DNA from: FEN-1219 sp036563665
GTDB taxonomy: Bacteria; Pseudomonadota; Gammaproteobacteria; Steroidobacterales; Rariloculaceae
Length of the DNA: 64,000 nucleotides
Assembly (NCBI GenBank): GCA_036563665.1
Contig: DATCLY010000018.1
Span: 19,164-83,163 of the forward strand
Direction: 5' to 3'
Shown here: one piece after another, positions 44,375 through 53,490 of the stretch
Layout: the number at the start of each line of letters is the position of its first letter
Position numbering within the stretch: position 1 is the first letter of the stretch
Position numbers and translations under genes: made by a program
Notes under the pieces: generated by a model
What the model was told of the DNA's origin: nothing
The model's input: the letters and a program-made list of their open reading frames with translations, nothing else
Database searches by the model: none

Positions 44375-44820
44375 GCGGCAGCGACGATCAAGGCGGGCTC
44401 GAGGCGGTCGCGCGCCTCAAGGCGGAGGCGGAGCGCAGCGCGGCCCTCGCGCTGGCCGCGGCCGAGCGGAAGCTCGCCGAGGAAGAAGCGCGCCTCACGT
44501 CGCTGCGCGAGATGGCCGAGCAATACGCGAGCCGCTGGAGCTTCACCGGCGGCGACCTGCAGCGGCTGCGCGACACGCGCAGCTTCATCGCGCAGCTGCA
44601 GGCGGGCGTGCAGGCGCAGACGGCGGCAGTCGAGCAGCAGCGCAGGATCACCGAGGCCGCCCGCGCCCACTGGGTGGCCGCGCGGCTGCAGCGCGAAGCG
44701 CTCGACAAGGTGCTCGAAGAGCGCGCCGCCGCGGAGAGCCGCCTCGCCGAGCGCCGCGAGCAGCGCCTCGTCGACGACCGCTCCGCGCAGGCGAGCCGCT
44801 TCGTCCCCGCGCACGATTGA
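44371..44820 (+). CDS. fliJ: Flagellar export central-stalk protein FliJ
   Basis: 149 aa, almost entirely coiled coil (LEAVARLKAEAERSAALALAAAERKLAEEEARL, part; ALDKVLEERAAAESRLAERREQR). FliJ couples FliI to FlhA. Position and helical pattern support the call. Confidence 0.9.
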   Translation: MSGSDDQGGLEAVARLKAEAERSAALALAAAERKLAEEEARLTSLREMAEQYASRWSFTGGDLQRLRDTRSFIAQLQAGVQAQTAAVEQQRRITEAARAHWVAARLQREALDKVLEERAAAESRLAERREQRLVDDRSAQASRFVPAHD

Positions 44821-44835
44821 CGCTTTCGCACCCGC

Positions 44836-44851
44836 TGGCACGAAGGTTGCT
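44836..44851 (+). promoter_or_regulatory. Sigma-54 promoter for fliK
   Basis: TGGCACG-N4-TTGCT, a perfect -24/-12 match starting 15 bases after the fliJ stop. Predicted start is about 66 bases before the fliK ATG at 44929. Confidence 0.9.
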
Positions 44852-44928
44852 TCGGGGGTGCACATGATGCGTCTATTCAACCTTTCACGCGCCGCCCTCG
44901 GCGGCGTTTCGCACGGCACACCGCGAGC

Positions 44929-45864
44929 ATGCTGACGCCGAGCAGCGCACCGGCCGCCGCCGCGGCCGGGCAAGCCCACGGGCCGCAGGGCGCCGAGCAA
45001 CGCCCGGATGCCGCGGCCGATGCGTTCGCTGTGCTGATCGCGCTGCTCGCGTCCTTGCCCGCGTCGCCTGCGGCCGGCTCCGGCGCCGCGACCGGCGTCG
45101 ACTCCGTCGAAGCCGACGGCGCGCCGCGCGGCGGGACCTTGCCGCCGGGCGGCAAGCATTTGCCGCTCGAGGGCACCGTGCCCGCGACGGCGACGGCCGG
45201 CGGCGAGACGACCGCGCCCCGCGCCGCGCGCGACGGCCGCGACCTGAAGCTGCTCGCGAAGGCGGCGGCGTTGGAGCGCGTCATGGGCGAGGAGGCGGCC
45301 GAGCCCGTCGCGTCGCCCGCGACCGCGCGGCCGCGCGACGCGGCGCCGGCCGCGCGCGAGATCCTGCCGACGGCGCTCGCGCTCGCCGCCGATCCGACGG
45401 CAACCCGCGCCGATCTGCGCGCGGCGGCAGCCGAGGCGCCGCCGACCCAGACGCCGCCCGCCGCGCTCGCGCTCGAGTTCGAGGACGCGGTCGCCCGGCG
45501 CGTGGTGTGGATGCTCGAGCAGGGCGTGCACGACGCGCGCCTGCACGTGCACCCCGACGACCTCGGACCCATCGACATCCACGTCGTGGCGCGCGACGAC
45601 TCGGCCGACGTCACGTTCCACGCCGGGCACGCGCTCGCGCGCGATGCGATCGCCGAAGCGCTGCCGCGCCTGCGCGAGCTGCTCGGCGCGGCGGGGCTCG
45701 ACCTCGGCACCGTGAGCGTCGACGTCCGCGGCGACGCGCAGCCCGAGCGGGGGCCGGAGCGCGACGGCGGCGAGCCCGCAGCCGCGAGACGCGACGAGCC
45801 GCGCGCGGCTGCGCCGCGGCCGCGCCTCGTTCTGCCGCGAGGCCTGGTCGACACGTTCGCGTAG
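44929..45864 (+). CDS. fliK: Hook-length control protein FliK
   Basis: 311 aa. The N-terminal two-thirds is Ala/Pro/Thr-rich and disordered, fitting the exported ruler. The C-terminal domain has the conserved hook-length signature (ARLHVHPDDLGPIDIHVVARDD, part; LPRLRELLGAAGLDLGTVSVDV) that triggers the FlhB specificity switch. At 311 aa it is shorter than the E. coli protein (375). Confidence 0.92.
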   Translation: MLTPSSAPAAAAAGQAHGPQGAEQRPDAAADAFAVLIALLASLPASPAAGSGAATGVDSVEADGAPRGGTLPPGGKHLPLEGTVPATATAGGETTAPRAARDGRDLKLLAKAAALERVMGEEAAEPVASPATARPRDAAPAAREILPTALALAADPTATRADLRAAAAEAPPTQTPPAALALEFEDAVARRVVWMLEQGVHDARLHVHPDDLGPIDIHVVARDDSADVTFHAGHALARDAIAEALPRLRELLGAAGLDLGTVSVDVRGDAQPERGPERDGGEPAAARRDEPRAAAPRPRLVLPRGLVDTFA

Positions 45865-45942
45865 CGGCTCGCGGGCCGCACCGTCAAATCTCCGACGCTC
45901 GCCGTCGCGGCGCATCCGGCGGCGCAACGATTCACCAACCGG

Positions 45943-45948
45943 GTCAAT
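45943..45948 (+). promoter_or_regulatory. FleQ-like half-site upstream of fliL
   Basis: GTCAAT, one half of the GTCAAT-N2-ATTGAC FleQ consensus of Pseudomonas, lies about 24 bases before the fliL -24 element. The other half is not evident, so binding is conjectural. Confidence 0.25.
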
Positions 45949-45954
45949 AGCTTA

Positions 45955-45966
45955 GGAAATATTTCC
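45955..45966 (+). promoter_or_regulatory. Perfect palindrome GGAAATATTTCC next to the fliL promoter
   Basis: A 12-base perfect palindrome ends five bases before the sigma-54 -24 element of fliL. In this GC-rich DNA an AT-rich perfect dyad is conspicuous. It may be an activator or repressor site, or an easily melted or bendable segment. Confidence 0.4.
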
Positions 45967-45971
45967 GGGGC

Positions 45972-45987
45972 TGGCATGGCTCTTGCT
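45972..45987 (+). promoter_or_regulatory. Sigma-54 promoter for fliL
   Basis: TGGCATG-N4-TTGCT with invariant GG and GC at correct spacing. Predicted start is near 45999, which excludes an in-frame ATG at 45983 and favours the GTG at 46028 as the fliL start. It probably drives fliLMNOPQR-flhBA. Confidence 0.88.
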
Positions 45988-46027
45988 ATCGCTTCCCGGG
46001 CCGCTACTTCGTGAGGGAACCGGGAAA

Positions 46028-46501
46028 GTGAGTGCCGAGGGAACTGGCAGCACCACCGCCGCGCCGCGCCGCGGCTGGCTCATCCTGTTGCCGATCGTGC
46101 TGATCGGGCTCTTCGGCGGAGCCGCGGCGGGCTACGTGCTGCTCACGCAGAAGCTGCAGGCCGCCGGGCCGCTGGCCCAGCGGCCGCCGATCTATTTCGC
46201 GCTCGAGCCGGGGCTCATCGTCAACTTCGACGGCGGCGGACGCGTGCGCTACCTGCAGATCGGCATCGAGTTCCAGACGCGCGATCCCAAGGCCGCGGAG
46301 GCGTTCGCGCAGCACGCGGCGGTCGTGCGCAACAACCTCATCATGCTGCTCAGCGAGCAGTCCTACGAGCAGCTCATCACGCGCGAGGGCAAGGAGGCGC
46401 TGCGCGAGGCGGCGCTCGCGGAGGTGCAGAGCGTCATGAGCGAGCTCTACGGTGACCCCGCGGTGGAAACGCTCTACTTCACCAACTTCGTGATGCAGTG
46501 A
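46028..46501 (+). CDS. fliL: Flagellar basal-body-associated protein FliL
   Basis: 157 aa from a GTG. One TM segment (LILLPIVLIGLFGGAAAGYVLL) is followed by a periplasmic FliL domain (FALEPGLIVNFDGGGRVRYLQIGIEFQ, parts) ending VETLYFTNFVMQ. FliL rings surround stators and support motor torque. The stop TGA overlaps the GTG of fliM. Confidence 0.92.
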   Translation: MSAEGTGSTTAAPRRGWLILLPIVLIGLFGGAAAGYVLLTQKLQAAGPLAQRPPIYFALEPGLIVNFDGGGRVRYLQIGIEFQTRDPKAAEAFAQHAAVVRNNLIMLLSEQSYEQLITREGKEALREAALAEVQSVMSELYGDPAVETLYFTNFVMQ

Positions 46502-47559
46502 GCCGGGCCGTGGCCGCCGACAACGACATCCTTTCGCAAGAGGAAATCGACGAGCTCCTGCACGGCGTCGCGAGCGGCGCCGTCGAGACGCAGGACGAGT
46601 ATCGCCTGCACGACGGCGTGGCGCGGGTCGTGGACCTCACCGCGCACGAGCGCATCGTGCGCGGGCGCATGCCCACGCTCGAGATGATCGGCAACCGCTT
46701 CTGCCGGCACCTGCGCGCGAGCCTGTTCAACCTGTTGCAGCGCGCCGTGGAGGTGTCCTTCCACGGCGTGAAGCTCAGCAAGTTCTCGGAGTACATGCAC
46801 ACGCTGCATGTGCCGACCAGCCTCAACATGGTGCGCGTGCCGCCGCTGCGCGGCACCGCGCTGGTCGTGATCGACGCGAAGCTCGTGTTCGCGCTGGTCG
46901 ACAACTACTTCGGCGGCGACGGGCGTTTCCATCCCCGCATCGAGGGCCGCGAGTTCACGCTCATGGAGAGCCGCGTGATCCAGCTCACGCTCGAGCGCGT
47001 GTTCGCCGACATGCAGGAGGCCTGGTCGCCCGTGCTGGCGGTGCAGTTCGAGTACGTGAGCTCCGAGGTCAACCCGCAGTTCGCGAACATCGTGAGCCCC
47101 ACCGAGGTGGTCGTGGTGTGCACGTTCCGCCTCGACCTCGACGGCGTGGGCGGCGAGCTCCACGTGGCGTTCCCGTACGCGATGCTCGAGCCGATCCGCG
47201 ATCTGCTCGATGCGGGCGTGCAGAGCGATCGGACCGGGAAGGACGAGCGGTGGGCGGCCTCGATACGGGAAGAGATGGGGTTCGCGGAGGTAGAGGTGCA
47301 CGCGACGCTCGCGGAGGTGCAGATGCGGCTCGGCGACCTGCTGCGGCTCAAGGCCGGCGACATCGTCCCGGTGGAGCTGCCCACGCTCGTGACGCTCTGC
47401 GCGGAGAACGTGCCGCTGTTTCGCGGCCTCGTGGGCGTGTCGAACGGCGTCAACGCCGTCCAGATCGTGGAGCCGGTCAAGAGCGAGACGGGCGCACGGA
47501 TCGGTGAGAAGACGCGAGGGCCGGCGCTGAACGGCGCCGCTGGGAGTGACAAGCGATGA
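46498..47559 (+). CDS. fliM: Flagellar motor switch protein FliM
   Basis: 353 aa from a GTG (GTGA overlap with fliL). The N-terminal CheY-P-binding peptide is present (ILSQEEIDELLHG), followed by the CheC-like middle domain (NYFGGDGRFHPRIEGREFT) and a SpoA-type C-domain. The peptide shows that a CheY-P, most likely from chemotaxis system 2, switches this motor. The C-terminal tail is extended and polar. Confidence 0.97.
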   Translation: MSRAVAADNDILSQEEIDELLHGVASGAVETQDEYRLHDGVARVVDLTAHERIVRGRMPTLEMIGNRFCRHLRASLFNLLQRAVEVSFHGVKLSKFSEYMHTLHVPTSLNMVRVPPLRGTALVVIDAKLVFALVDNYFGGDGRFHPRIEGREFTLMESRVIQLTLERVFADMQEAWSPVLAVQFEYVSSEVNPQFANIVSPTEVVVVCTFRLDLDGVGGELHVAFPYAMLEPIRDLLDAGVQSDRTGKDERWAASIREEMGFAEVEVHATLAEVQMRLGDLLRLKAGDIVPVELPTLVTLCAENVPLFRGLVGVSNGVNAVQIVEPVKSETGARIGEKTRGPALNGAAGSDKR

Positions 47560-47948
47560 GTGACCAGGCTTCGACCAAGAGACAAACGAACGGCGGCGCG
47601 GCCGCGGCACAGGCCGACGGCGCGCAGGCGCGCGCCGTCTCCATGCCGCCCATCAGCGGCGACCGCGGCCCGGATGCGAGCGCGGAGGCGCGCAACCTCG
47701 ACGTGATCCTCGACATCCCGGTCACGATCTCCATGGAGATCGGCCGGGCGCGCGTGCCGATCCGCAATCTGCTGCAGCTCAACCAGGGCTCCGTCGTGGA
47801 GCTCGACCGGCTCGCCGGCGAGCCGCTCGACGTGCTCGTGAACGGCACGCTGATTGCGCACGGCGAGGTGGTGGTGGTCAACGAGCGCTACGGCATCCGG
47901 TTCACCGACGTGGTGAGCCCGGCGGAGCGGGTCCAGAAGCTGCGATGA
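47556..47948 (+). CDS. fliN: Flagellar motor switch protein FliN
   Basis: 130 aa. A disordered N-terminal ~45 residues precede a SpoA domain (LDVILDIPVTISMEIGRARVPI, part; GSVVELDRLAGEPLDVLVNGTLIAHGEVVVV). It forms the lower C ring and docks FliH. ATGA overlaps at both ends tie it to fliM and fliO. Confidence 0.97.
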   Translation: MSDQASTKRQTNGGAAAAQADGAQARAVSMPPISGDRGPDASAEARNLDVILDIPVTISMEIGRARVPIRNLLQLNQGSVVELDRLAGEPLDVLVNGTLIAHGEVVVVNERYGIRFTDVVSPAERVQKLR

Positions 47949-48373
47949 GCGCGCGCCGTTGGTTCCGCGCCGCGGCGCCGCTCGCCGTGCTCGTCGCCGC
48001 CCCGGCGCTCGCGGCCGAAGGCGGCGGGCCCGTGGTCGCGTCCGCCGCGTCGCTCGTGCAGCTCGTGCTGGGGCTGCTCGCCGTCGTCGCGGCGCTGCTG
48101 CTCTTCGCGCGCTTCCTGCCGCGGCTCGGCGGGTTCGGCCCGGCGGCGCACCCGCGGTTCAGGATCCTCGCGTCGCTGCCCATCGGTCACCGCGAGCGCA
48201 TCGTGCTCATGCAGGCGGGCAAGCGGCAGATCGTGGTCGGCGTGGCGCCGGGACGCATCAACGCGCTGCACGTGCTGGAGGAGCCGCTCGAGATGGAGAC
48301 GGGCGCGCTGCCCGGCCGGCTCGGCGAGCCGTCCGCCTGGCTCGCCCGGGCGCTCGGAGGGCGTCGGTCATGA
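47945..48373 (+). CDS. fliO: Flagellar export gate assembly protein FliO
   Basis: 142 aa. A signal-like N-terminus and one TM segment (LVQLVLGLLAVVAALLLFARFL) are followed by a small cytoplasmic domain (RILASLPIGHRERIVLMQAG) typical of FliO. It helps FliP assemble. Overlaps fliP by ATGA. Confidence 0.9.
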   Translation: MSARRWFRAAAPLAVLVAAPALAAEGGGPVVASAASLVQLVLGLLAVVAALLLFARFLPRLGGFGPAAHPRFRILASLPIGHRERIVLMQAGKRQIVVGVAPGRINALHVLEEPLEMETGALPGRLGEPSAWLARALGGRRS

Positions 48374-49128
48374 GCCGCGCGTCGCGTTGCGCCGCGCTCG
48401 TCGCGTTGCTGCTCGCGCTGCTGCCCGCCGCGGGCGCGCTCGCGCAGCCCGCCGTGGAGCTCTTCAGCGTGTCGGGGGGCGAAGGCGCACCGCAGACTTA
48501 CTCCGTGAGCCTGCAGGTGCTCGCGTTCATGACCGCGCTGACGGTCCTGCCCGCGCTGCTGATCACTACCACGTCGTTCACGCGCATCCTGGTGGTCCTC
48601 GCGATCCTGCGGCAGGGGCTCGGCACGCAGCAGACGCCCTCCAACCAGGTGCTCGTCGGCATCGCGCTGTTCCTGAGCTTCTTCGTCATGGCGCCCGTGG
48701 GCCAGCGCGTCTACGAGGAAGGCATCGTGCCGTACATGAACGCGTCGCTGTCCGCGGGCGAGGCGCTGCAGGCCGCGGCGCGGCCGGTGCGCGAGTTCAT
48801 GCTGGCGCAGACGCGGGAATCCGACCTCGCGCTCTTCGCCCGCATCGCCGCGCGCGAGCCGGTGCAGAGCGCGGAAGAGGTGCCGTTCTCGCTGCTCCTG
48901 CCGGCGTTCGTCACGAGCGAGCTCAAGACCGCGTTCCAGATCGGCTTCCTGCTGCTGATCCCGTTCCTCGTCATCGACCTCGTGGTGGCGAGCGTCCTCA
49001 TGTCGATGGGCATGGTGATGCTCTCGCCGCTGATCATCTCGCTGCCGTTCAAGATCATGCTGTTCGTGCTCGTGGACGGCTGGTCGCTCGTCATGAGCAC
49101 GCTCGCCGGCAGCTTCTACGTGGCGTGA
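48370..49128 (+). CDS. fliP: Flagellar export gate protein FliP
   Basis: 252 aa with a cleavable signal peptide (ending AGALAQP) and four TM segments. Conserved FliP stretches: TTSFTRILVVLAILRQGLG, PSNQVLVGIALFLSFFVM, LIPFLVIDLVVASVLMSMGM. It forms the core of the export channel with FliQ and FliR. Confidence 0.97.
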   Translation: MSRASRCAALVALLLALLPAAGALAQPAVELFSVSGGEGAPQTYSVSLQVLAFMTALTVLPALLITTTSFTRILVVLAILRQGLGTQQTPSNQVLVGIALFLSFFVMAPVGQRVYEEGIVPYMNASLSAGEALQAAARPVREFMLAQTRESDLALFARIAAREPVQSAEEVPFSLLLPAFVTSELKTAFQIGFLLLIPFLVIDLVVASVLMSMGMVMLSPLIISLPFKIMLFVLVDGWSLVMSTLAGSFYVA

Positions 49129-49140
49129 GGCGAGGCCGCG

Positions 49141-49410
49141 ATGACTCCCGAAACCGTGCTCGAGGTCGGCCGCCAGGCCCTGTGGGTGGCCGTGCTGCTG
49201 TCCGCGCCCGTGCTGCTCGCCGCGCTCGTGGTCGGCGTGCTGATCGGCATGGTGCAGGCCGCCACCCAGATCCAGGAGATGACGCTGTCGTTCATCCCGA
49301 AGCTGCTCGGCGTGGTTGCCGTGCTGGTGATCGCAGGACCCTGGATGCTCACCCTCGTGGTGGACTGGGTGCAGACGTTGATCCTCGACATCCCGGAGCT
49401 GCTCGGTTAG
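49141..49410 (+). CDS. fliQ: Flagellar export gate protein FliQ
   Basis: 89 aa with two TM helices (WVAVLLSAPVLLAALVVGVL and LLGVVAVLVIAGPWMLTLVV) joined by the conserved QAATQIQEMTLSFIPK loop. Standard size. Confidence 0.96.
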   Translation: MTPETVLEVGRQALWVAVLLSAPVLLAALVVGVLIGMVQAATQIQEMTLSFIPKLLGVVAVLVIAGPWMLTLVVDWVQTLILDIPELLG

Positions 49411-49413
49411 CGC

Positions 49414-50202
49414 ATGGCGTTGCTCGCGATCGATTACGGTGAGCTGGTGCGGCTGCTCGGCAGCGTGCTGTGGCCGTTCGTGCGCGCGGGCGCGCTGCTC
49501 GTCGCGGCGCCGCTCTTCGGCGCGCGCACCGTCCCCGTGCGCGTGCGGCTCGCGTTCGCGCTCGTGCTCGCCTTTCTGGTGGCGCCGTCGGTGACCGTGC
49601 CCGCGGACGCGGAGCCGCTGGCGCTCTCCGGCGCGTGGGTCACCGCGCGCGAGGCCCTGATCGGCGCGGCGCTCGGCTTCCTCGTGCAGATGCTGTTCGC
49701 CGCGCTCGCCATGGGCGGCGAGATCGTGGCGCTCGCCATGGGGCTCGCGTTCGCGAGCGTGGCCGATCCCGACCACGGCGCGAGCGTGCCGCTCGTCGGC
49801 CAGTACTTCGTCGTCTTCGCGACCCTGCTGTTCCTCGCGTTCGACGGGCATCTCGCCCTCGTGGCGCTGCTGTTCGAGAGCTTCACGCTGCTGCCGCCGG
49901 CCACGGCGCCGTTCGGCGCCGGCGGGCTCTGGCAGCTCGTGACGTTCGGCAGCGCGATGTTCGAGGCGGCCGTGCTCGTCGCCCTGCCGGCTGCCGCCGC
50001 GTTGCTGCTCGCCGGCGTCTGCATGGGCGTCGTGGCCCGCAGCGCGCCGCAGCTCAACGTGTTCGCGGTGGGCTTTCCCGTGACCCTGCTGCTCGGCCTG
50101 CTGCTGCTCGGCGTCGGGCTGCCGGCGCTCGCGCCGCAGGTCGAAACCGCGCTCGCGGACGTGCTCGAGCAGGCGCGCTCGACGCTGGTGGCCGCGCGAT
50201 GA
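49414..50202 (+). CDS. fliR: Flagellar export gate protein FliR
   Basis: 262 aa with six predicted TM helices. Conserved features include FVRAGALLVAAPLFG near the N-terminus, EALIGAALGFLVQMLFAALAMGGE, and APQLNVFAVGFPVTLLLGLLLL (parts). It starts three bases after fliQ and overlaps flhB by ATGA. Confidence 0.96.
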   Translation: MALLAIDYGELVRLLGSVLWPFVRAGALLVAAPLFGARTVPVRVRLAFALVLAFLVAPSVTVPADAEPLALSGAWVTAREALIGAALGFLVQMLFAALAMGGEIVALAMGLAFASVADPDHGASVPLVGQYFVVFATLLFLAFDGHLALVALLFESFTLLPPATAPFGAGGLWQLVTFGSAMFEAAVLVALPAAAALLLAGVCMGVVARSAPQLNVFAVGFPVTLLLGLLLLGVGLPALAPQVETALADVLEQARSTLVAAR

Positions 50203-51344
50203 ACGACACGGCGCAGACGCACGAGCGCACCGAAGCGCCGACCCCTAGACGGCGCGAGCGCGCGCGCAAGCAGGGACAGGTTCCGCGCTCCCGCGAGCTG
50301 GCCACGCTCGCCGTGGTGCTCGCGGGCGCGCTCGGCATGCTGACGCTCGGGCCGTGGATGGCCGAGCGGCTCGGCGCTCTGCTCGCGCGTGGGCTCGAGG
50401 CTCCGGGAACGCGCTCGTTCGTCGACATCGATCCGAGCGCCGCGCTCGGGGCGGCCGTGCTCGACGCCGTGTGGACGGTGGCCCCCTTGGGCGCGCTGCT
50501 CGTGGTCGCGGCGCTGGCCGCGCCGCTCGCGCTCGGCGGCGCCGTGCTGAGCCTCGAGGCGGCGCGGCCGAAGCTCGAGCGGCTCGATCCCGTGGCCGGG
50601 CTCAAGCGGCTGTTCTCCCTCAACGCGCTCGCGGAGCTCGGCAAGACGCTGCTCAAGTTCCTGGTGCTGACCGGCGTGTCGGCCGTGCTGCTCGTGAGCT
50701 TGGGCGACGAGCTCCTGCACCTCGGCCGCGTGCCCGCCCGGCAAGGCGTGGTCGCGACGGGCGAGCTCGCGCTGCTCGCCTTCCTCGTGCTGAGCGGCGG
50801 GCTCGCGGTGGTGGCCGCCGCGGACGTGCCCTACCAGATCTGGAACCACTGGCGCTCGCTCAAGATGACGCGCCAGGAAGTGCGCGAGGAGCTCAAGGAG
50901 ACGGAGGGCAACCCGGAGATCAGGGGGCGCATCCGCCGCCTGCAGCAGGAGGCGGCGCGGCGCCGCATGATGAGCGAGGTGCCGCACGCCGACGTCGTGC
51001 TCACCAACCCCACGCACTACGCCGTGGCGCTGCGCTACACGGATCGTCCCGAGCGCGCGCCGCGGGTGGTGGCCAAGGGTCGCGGCCTCATCGCCGCGCG
51101 CATCCGCGAGGTCGCGCTCGAGCATCGCGTGCCCGTGTGCGCGGCGCCGGCGCTCGCCCGCGCCATCTACTTCAGCACGCGGCTCGGCGGCGAGATCCCG
51201 ACCGGGCTCTATCTCGCCGTGGCCCGCGTGCTCGCCTACGTGTTCGAGCTCGAGGCGGCGGGGGCGCGCGGCGACCGGCCGCCGGAGTTCCCCACCGATC
51301 TGCCCGTGCCTGACGAGCTCGCCGCCAGAGGGAGAGCGAATTGA
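50199..51344 (+). CDS. flhB: Flagellar export switch protein FlhB
   Basis: 381 aa. Four TM segments are followed by a cytoplasmic domain with the autocleavage site NPTH (N270-P271, in VVLTNPTHYAVALRY), which switches export from hook to filament substrates. The N-terminal ERTEAPTPRRRERARKQGQ and QTWxxH-like DVPYQIWNHWRSLKMTRQEV segments are typical. Its stop overlaps the TTG of flhA. Confidence 0.97.
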   Translation: MNDTAQTHERTEAPTPRRRERARKQGQVPRSRELATLAVVLAGALGMLTLGPWMAERLGALLARGLEAPGTRSFVDIDPSAALGAAVLDAVWTVAPLGALLVVAALAAPLALGGAVLSLEAARPKLERLDPVAGLKRLFSLNALAELGKTLLKFLVLTGVSAVLLVSLGDELLHLGRVPARQGVVATGELALLAFLVLSGGLAVVAAADVPYQIWNHWRSLKMTRQEVREELKETEGNPEIRGRIRRLQQEAARRRMMSEVPHADVVLTNPTHYAVALRYTDRPERAPRVVAKGRGLIAARIREVALEHRVPVCAAPALARAIYFSTRLGGEIPTGLYLAVARVLAYVFELEAAGARGDRPPEFPTDLPVPDELAARGRAN

Positions 51345-53431
51345 GCGCCCAGTCCCTGCTCGCCCGCGTTCCGCTGAACGGCCTCGGCACGCCGCTGCTG
51401 CTCTTCGGGCTGCTCGCGATGATCGTGCTGCCGCTGCCGCCGCTCGCGCTCGACCTGCTCTTCACGTTCAACATCGCGCTGTCGCTGATCGTGATGCTGA
51501 TGGCGGTGTACACGCAGCGGCCGCTCGACTTCAGCGTGTTCCCCACGGTGCTGCTCGTGACCACGCTGCTCAGGCTCGCGCTCAACATCGCCTCCACGCG
51601 CGTGGTGCTGCTCCGCGGCCACACCGGCACCGACGCCGCGGGGCACGTGATCGAGTCGTTCGGCGAGTTCGTGATCGGCGGCAACTACGCCGTCGGCATG
51701 GTGGTGTTCGCGATCCTCGTGATCATCAACTTCGTGGTGGTGACCAAGGGCGCGAACCGCGTGTCGGAGGTGAGCGCGCGGTTCACCCTGGACTCGATGC
51801 CCGGCAAGCAGATGGCGATCGACGCCGATCTGAACGCCGGTTTGTTGACGCACGAGGAGGCGCGGCGCCGGCGCGAGGAGATCGCCCGCGAGGCCGACTT
51901 CTACGGCTCGATGGACGGCGCGAGCAAGTTCGTGCGGGGCGACGCCGTTGCCGGCATTTTGATCCTGTTCATCAACCTCATCGGCGGCCTCGCGATCGGC
52001 ACGCTCACCCACGACATGCCGCTCGCCGACGCCGCGAGCACGTATGCGCTCCTCACGATCGGCGACGGCCTGGTCGCGCAGCTGCCCGCGCTGATCCTCT
52101 CCTCGGCCACCGCCGTGATCGTCACGCGCGTGTCGGCGGCGCAGGACATGGGCGAGCAGGTCGTGCGGCAGGTGCTCGGCAGCCCGCGTGCGCTCTACAC
52201 GGCCGCAGGCATCGTGGGCAGCTTGGGCGTAGTCCCCGGCATGCCGAGCCTGGTGTTCCTCGCGCTCGCGGCGCTGCTCGGCGGCCTGGGCTACGCCGTG
52301 CACCGGCACGCGCAACGCCCGCAGGCGCCGGCCGAGCAGCCCGCGCCCGCGGCGGGCGGCGGGGAGCGCGAGCTCTCCTGGGAAGACGTGCCCGCCGTCG
52401 ATCTCGTGGGGCTCGAGCTCGGCTTCAGGCTGATCCCGCTGGTCGACCAGCGGCAGGGCGGGGGGCTCCTCGCCCGCATCAAGGGCGTGCGCCGCAAGCT
52501 CTCGCAGGAGCTCGGCTTCCTGCTGCATCCCGTGCACATCCGCGACGACCTCGATCTGCCGCCCACCGCGTATCGATTCAGCCTGCTCGGCGTGCCCGTC
52601 GCGGAGGCCGAGGTCATGCCCGACCACGAGCTCGCCATCAACCCCGGCAACGTGTACGGCCCGATCGAAGGGCACCCGACGAAGGATCCCGCGTTCGGGC
52701 TCGAGGCGGTGTGGATCGAGCCCGCGCTGCGCGAGCAGGCCCAGACGCTCGGCTACACGGTGGTGGACGTGCCGACGGTCATCGCGACGCACCTCTCGAG
52801 CGTGCTCAAGGCGCACGCGCACGAGCTGCTCGGGCACGACGAGGTGCAGCAGCTGCTCGACCTGCTCGGCCGCTCGCACCCGAAGCTCGCCGAGAGCCTC
52901 GTGAAGTCGCTCGAGCTCAACGTCGTGCTCAAGGTGCTGCAGAACCTGCTGCTCGAGGAGGTGCCGGTGCGCGACATGCGCACCATCGCCGAGACGCTGG
53001 TCCAGCACGCCGCGCACACCAAGGATCCGGCCGCGCTGACGGCGGCCGTGCGCGTGGCCTTGGGGCGCGCCATCGTGCAAGGCATCGCCGGCGGGCGCAC
53101 GGAGCTGCCGCTCATGGCGCTCGATCCCGCGCTCGAGCAGCTGCTGCAGAAGGCCGCCGCGAGCTCGCCGGGGGCGCCGGCGCTCGAGCCGAGCCTCGCC
53201 GAGCGGCTCCAGCACGCGGTGCGCGAGGCCTGCGCGCGCCTCGAGGCGAACGGCGATCCCGCGATTCTCGTGGTGGGGCCCGAGCTGCGCCCGTGGCTCG
53301 CGCGGTGGCTGCGGCCCGGCAGCCGCGGCCTGCACGTGCTGGCCTACACCGAGATACCCGACAACCGGGCCGTGCGCGTGGTGGCGACGCTCGGCCGGGC
53401 CGATTCGCTGGGCTATGCGCCGGCCGCGTGA
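51341..53431 (+). CDS. flhA: Flagellar export gate protein FlhA
   Basis: 696 aa from a TTG start (TTGA overlap with flhB). About eight TM segments occupy residues 1-320, with the conserved LLRLALNIASTRVVL and FIPS-like MPGKQMAIDADLNAG loop. The cytoplasmic domain (about 345-696) docks chaperone-substrate complexes. Length matches E. coli FlhA (692). Confidence 0.97.
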   Translation: MSAQSLLARVPLNGLGTPLLLFGLLAMIVLPLPPLALDLLFTFNIALSLIVMLMAVYTQRPLDFSVFPTVLLVTTLLRLALNIASTRVVLLRGHTGTDAAGHVIESFGEFVIGGNYAVGMVVFAILVIINFVVVTKGANRVSEVSARFTLDSMPGKQMAIDADLNAGLLTHEEARRRREEIAREADFYGSMDGASKFVRGDAVAGILILFINLIGGLAIGTLTHDMPLADAASTYALLTIGDGLVAQLPALILSSATAVIVTRVSAAQDMGEQVVRQVLGSPRALYTAAGIVGSLGVVPGMPSLVFLALAALLGGLGYAVHRHAQRPQAPAEQPAPAAGGGERELSWEDVPAVDLVGLELGFRLIPLVDQRQGGGLLARIKGVRRKLSQELGFLLHPVHIRDDLDLPPTAYRFSLLGVPVAEAEVMPDHELAINPGNVYGPIEGHPTKDPAFGLEAVWIEPALREQAQTLGYTVVDVPTVIATHLSSVLKAHAHELLGHDEVQQLLDLLGRSHPKLAESLVKSLELNVVLKVLQNLLLEEVPVRDMRTIAETLVQHAAHTKDPAALTAAVRVALGRAIVQGIAGGRTELPLMALDPALEQLLQKAAASSPGAPALEPSLAERLQHAVREACARLEANGDPAILVVGPELRPWLARWLRPGSRGLHVLAYTEIPDNRAVRVVATLGRADSLGYAPAA

Positions 53432-53490
53432 TCGAGGCGCGACGACGACGACATGGATGAACGAAGGCTACTACTCATGAGGAAGGGGTC

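Noticed and set aside
44530..45980. A frameshifted or truncated fliK
   Set aside because: The shorter length is due to the disordered N-terminal part; the C-terminal specificity-switch domain is continuous and the gene has its own promoter and start.
45983..46501. Longer FliL starting at the ATG at 45983
   Set aside because: That ATG lies within the -12 element of the sigma-54 promoter, upstream of the predicted transcription start.
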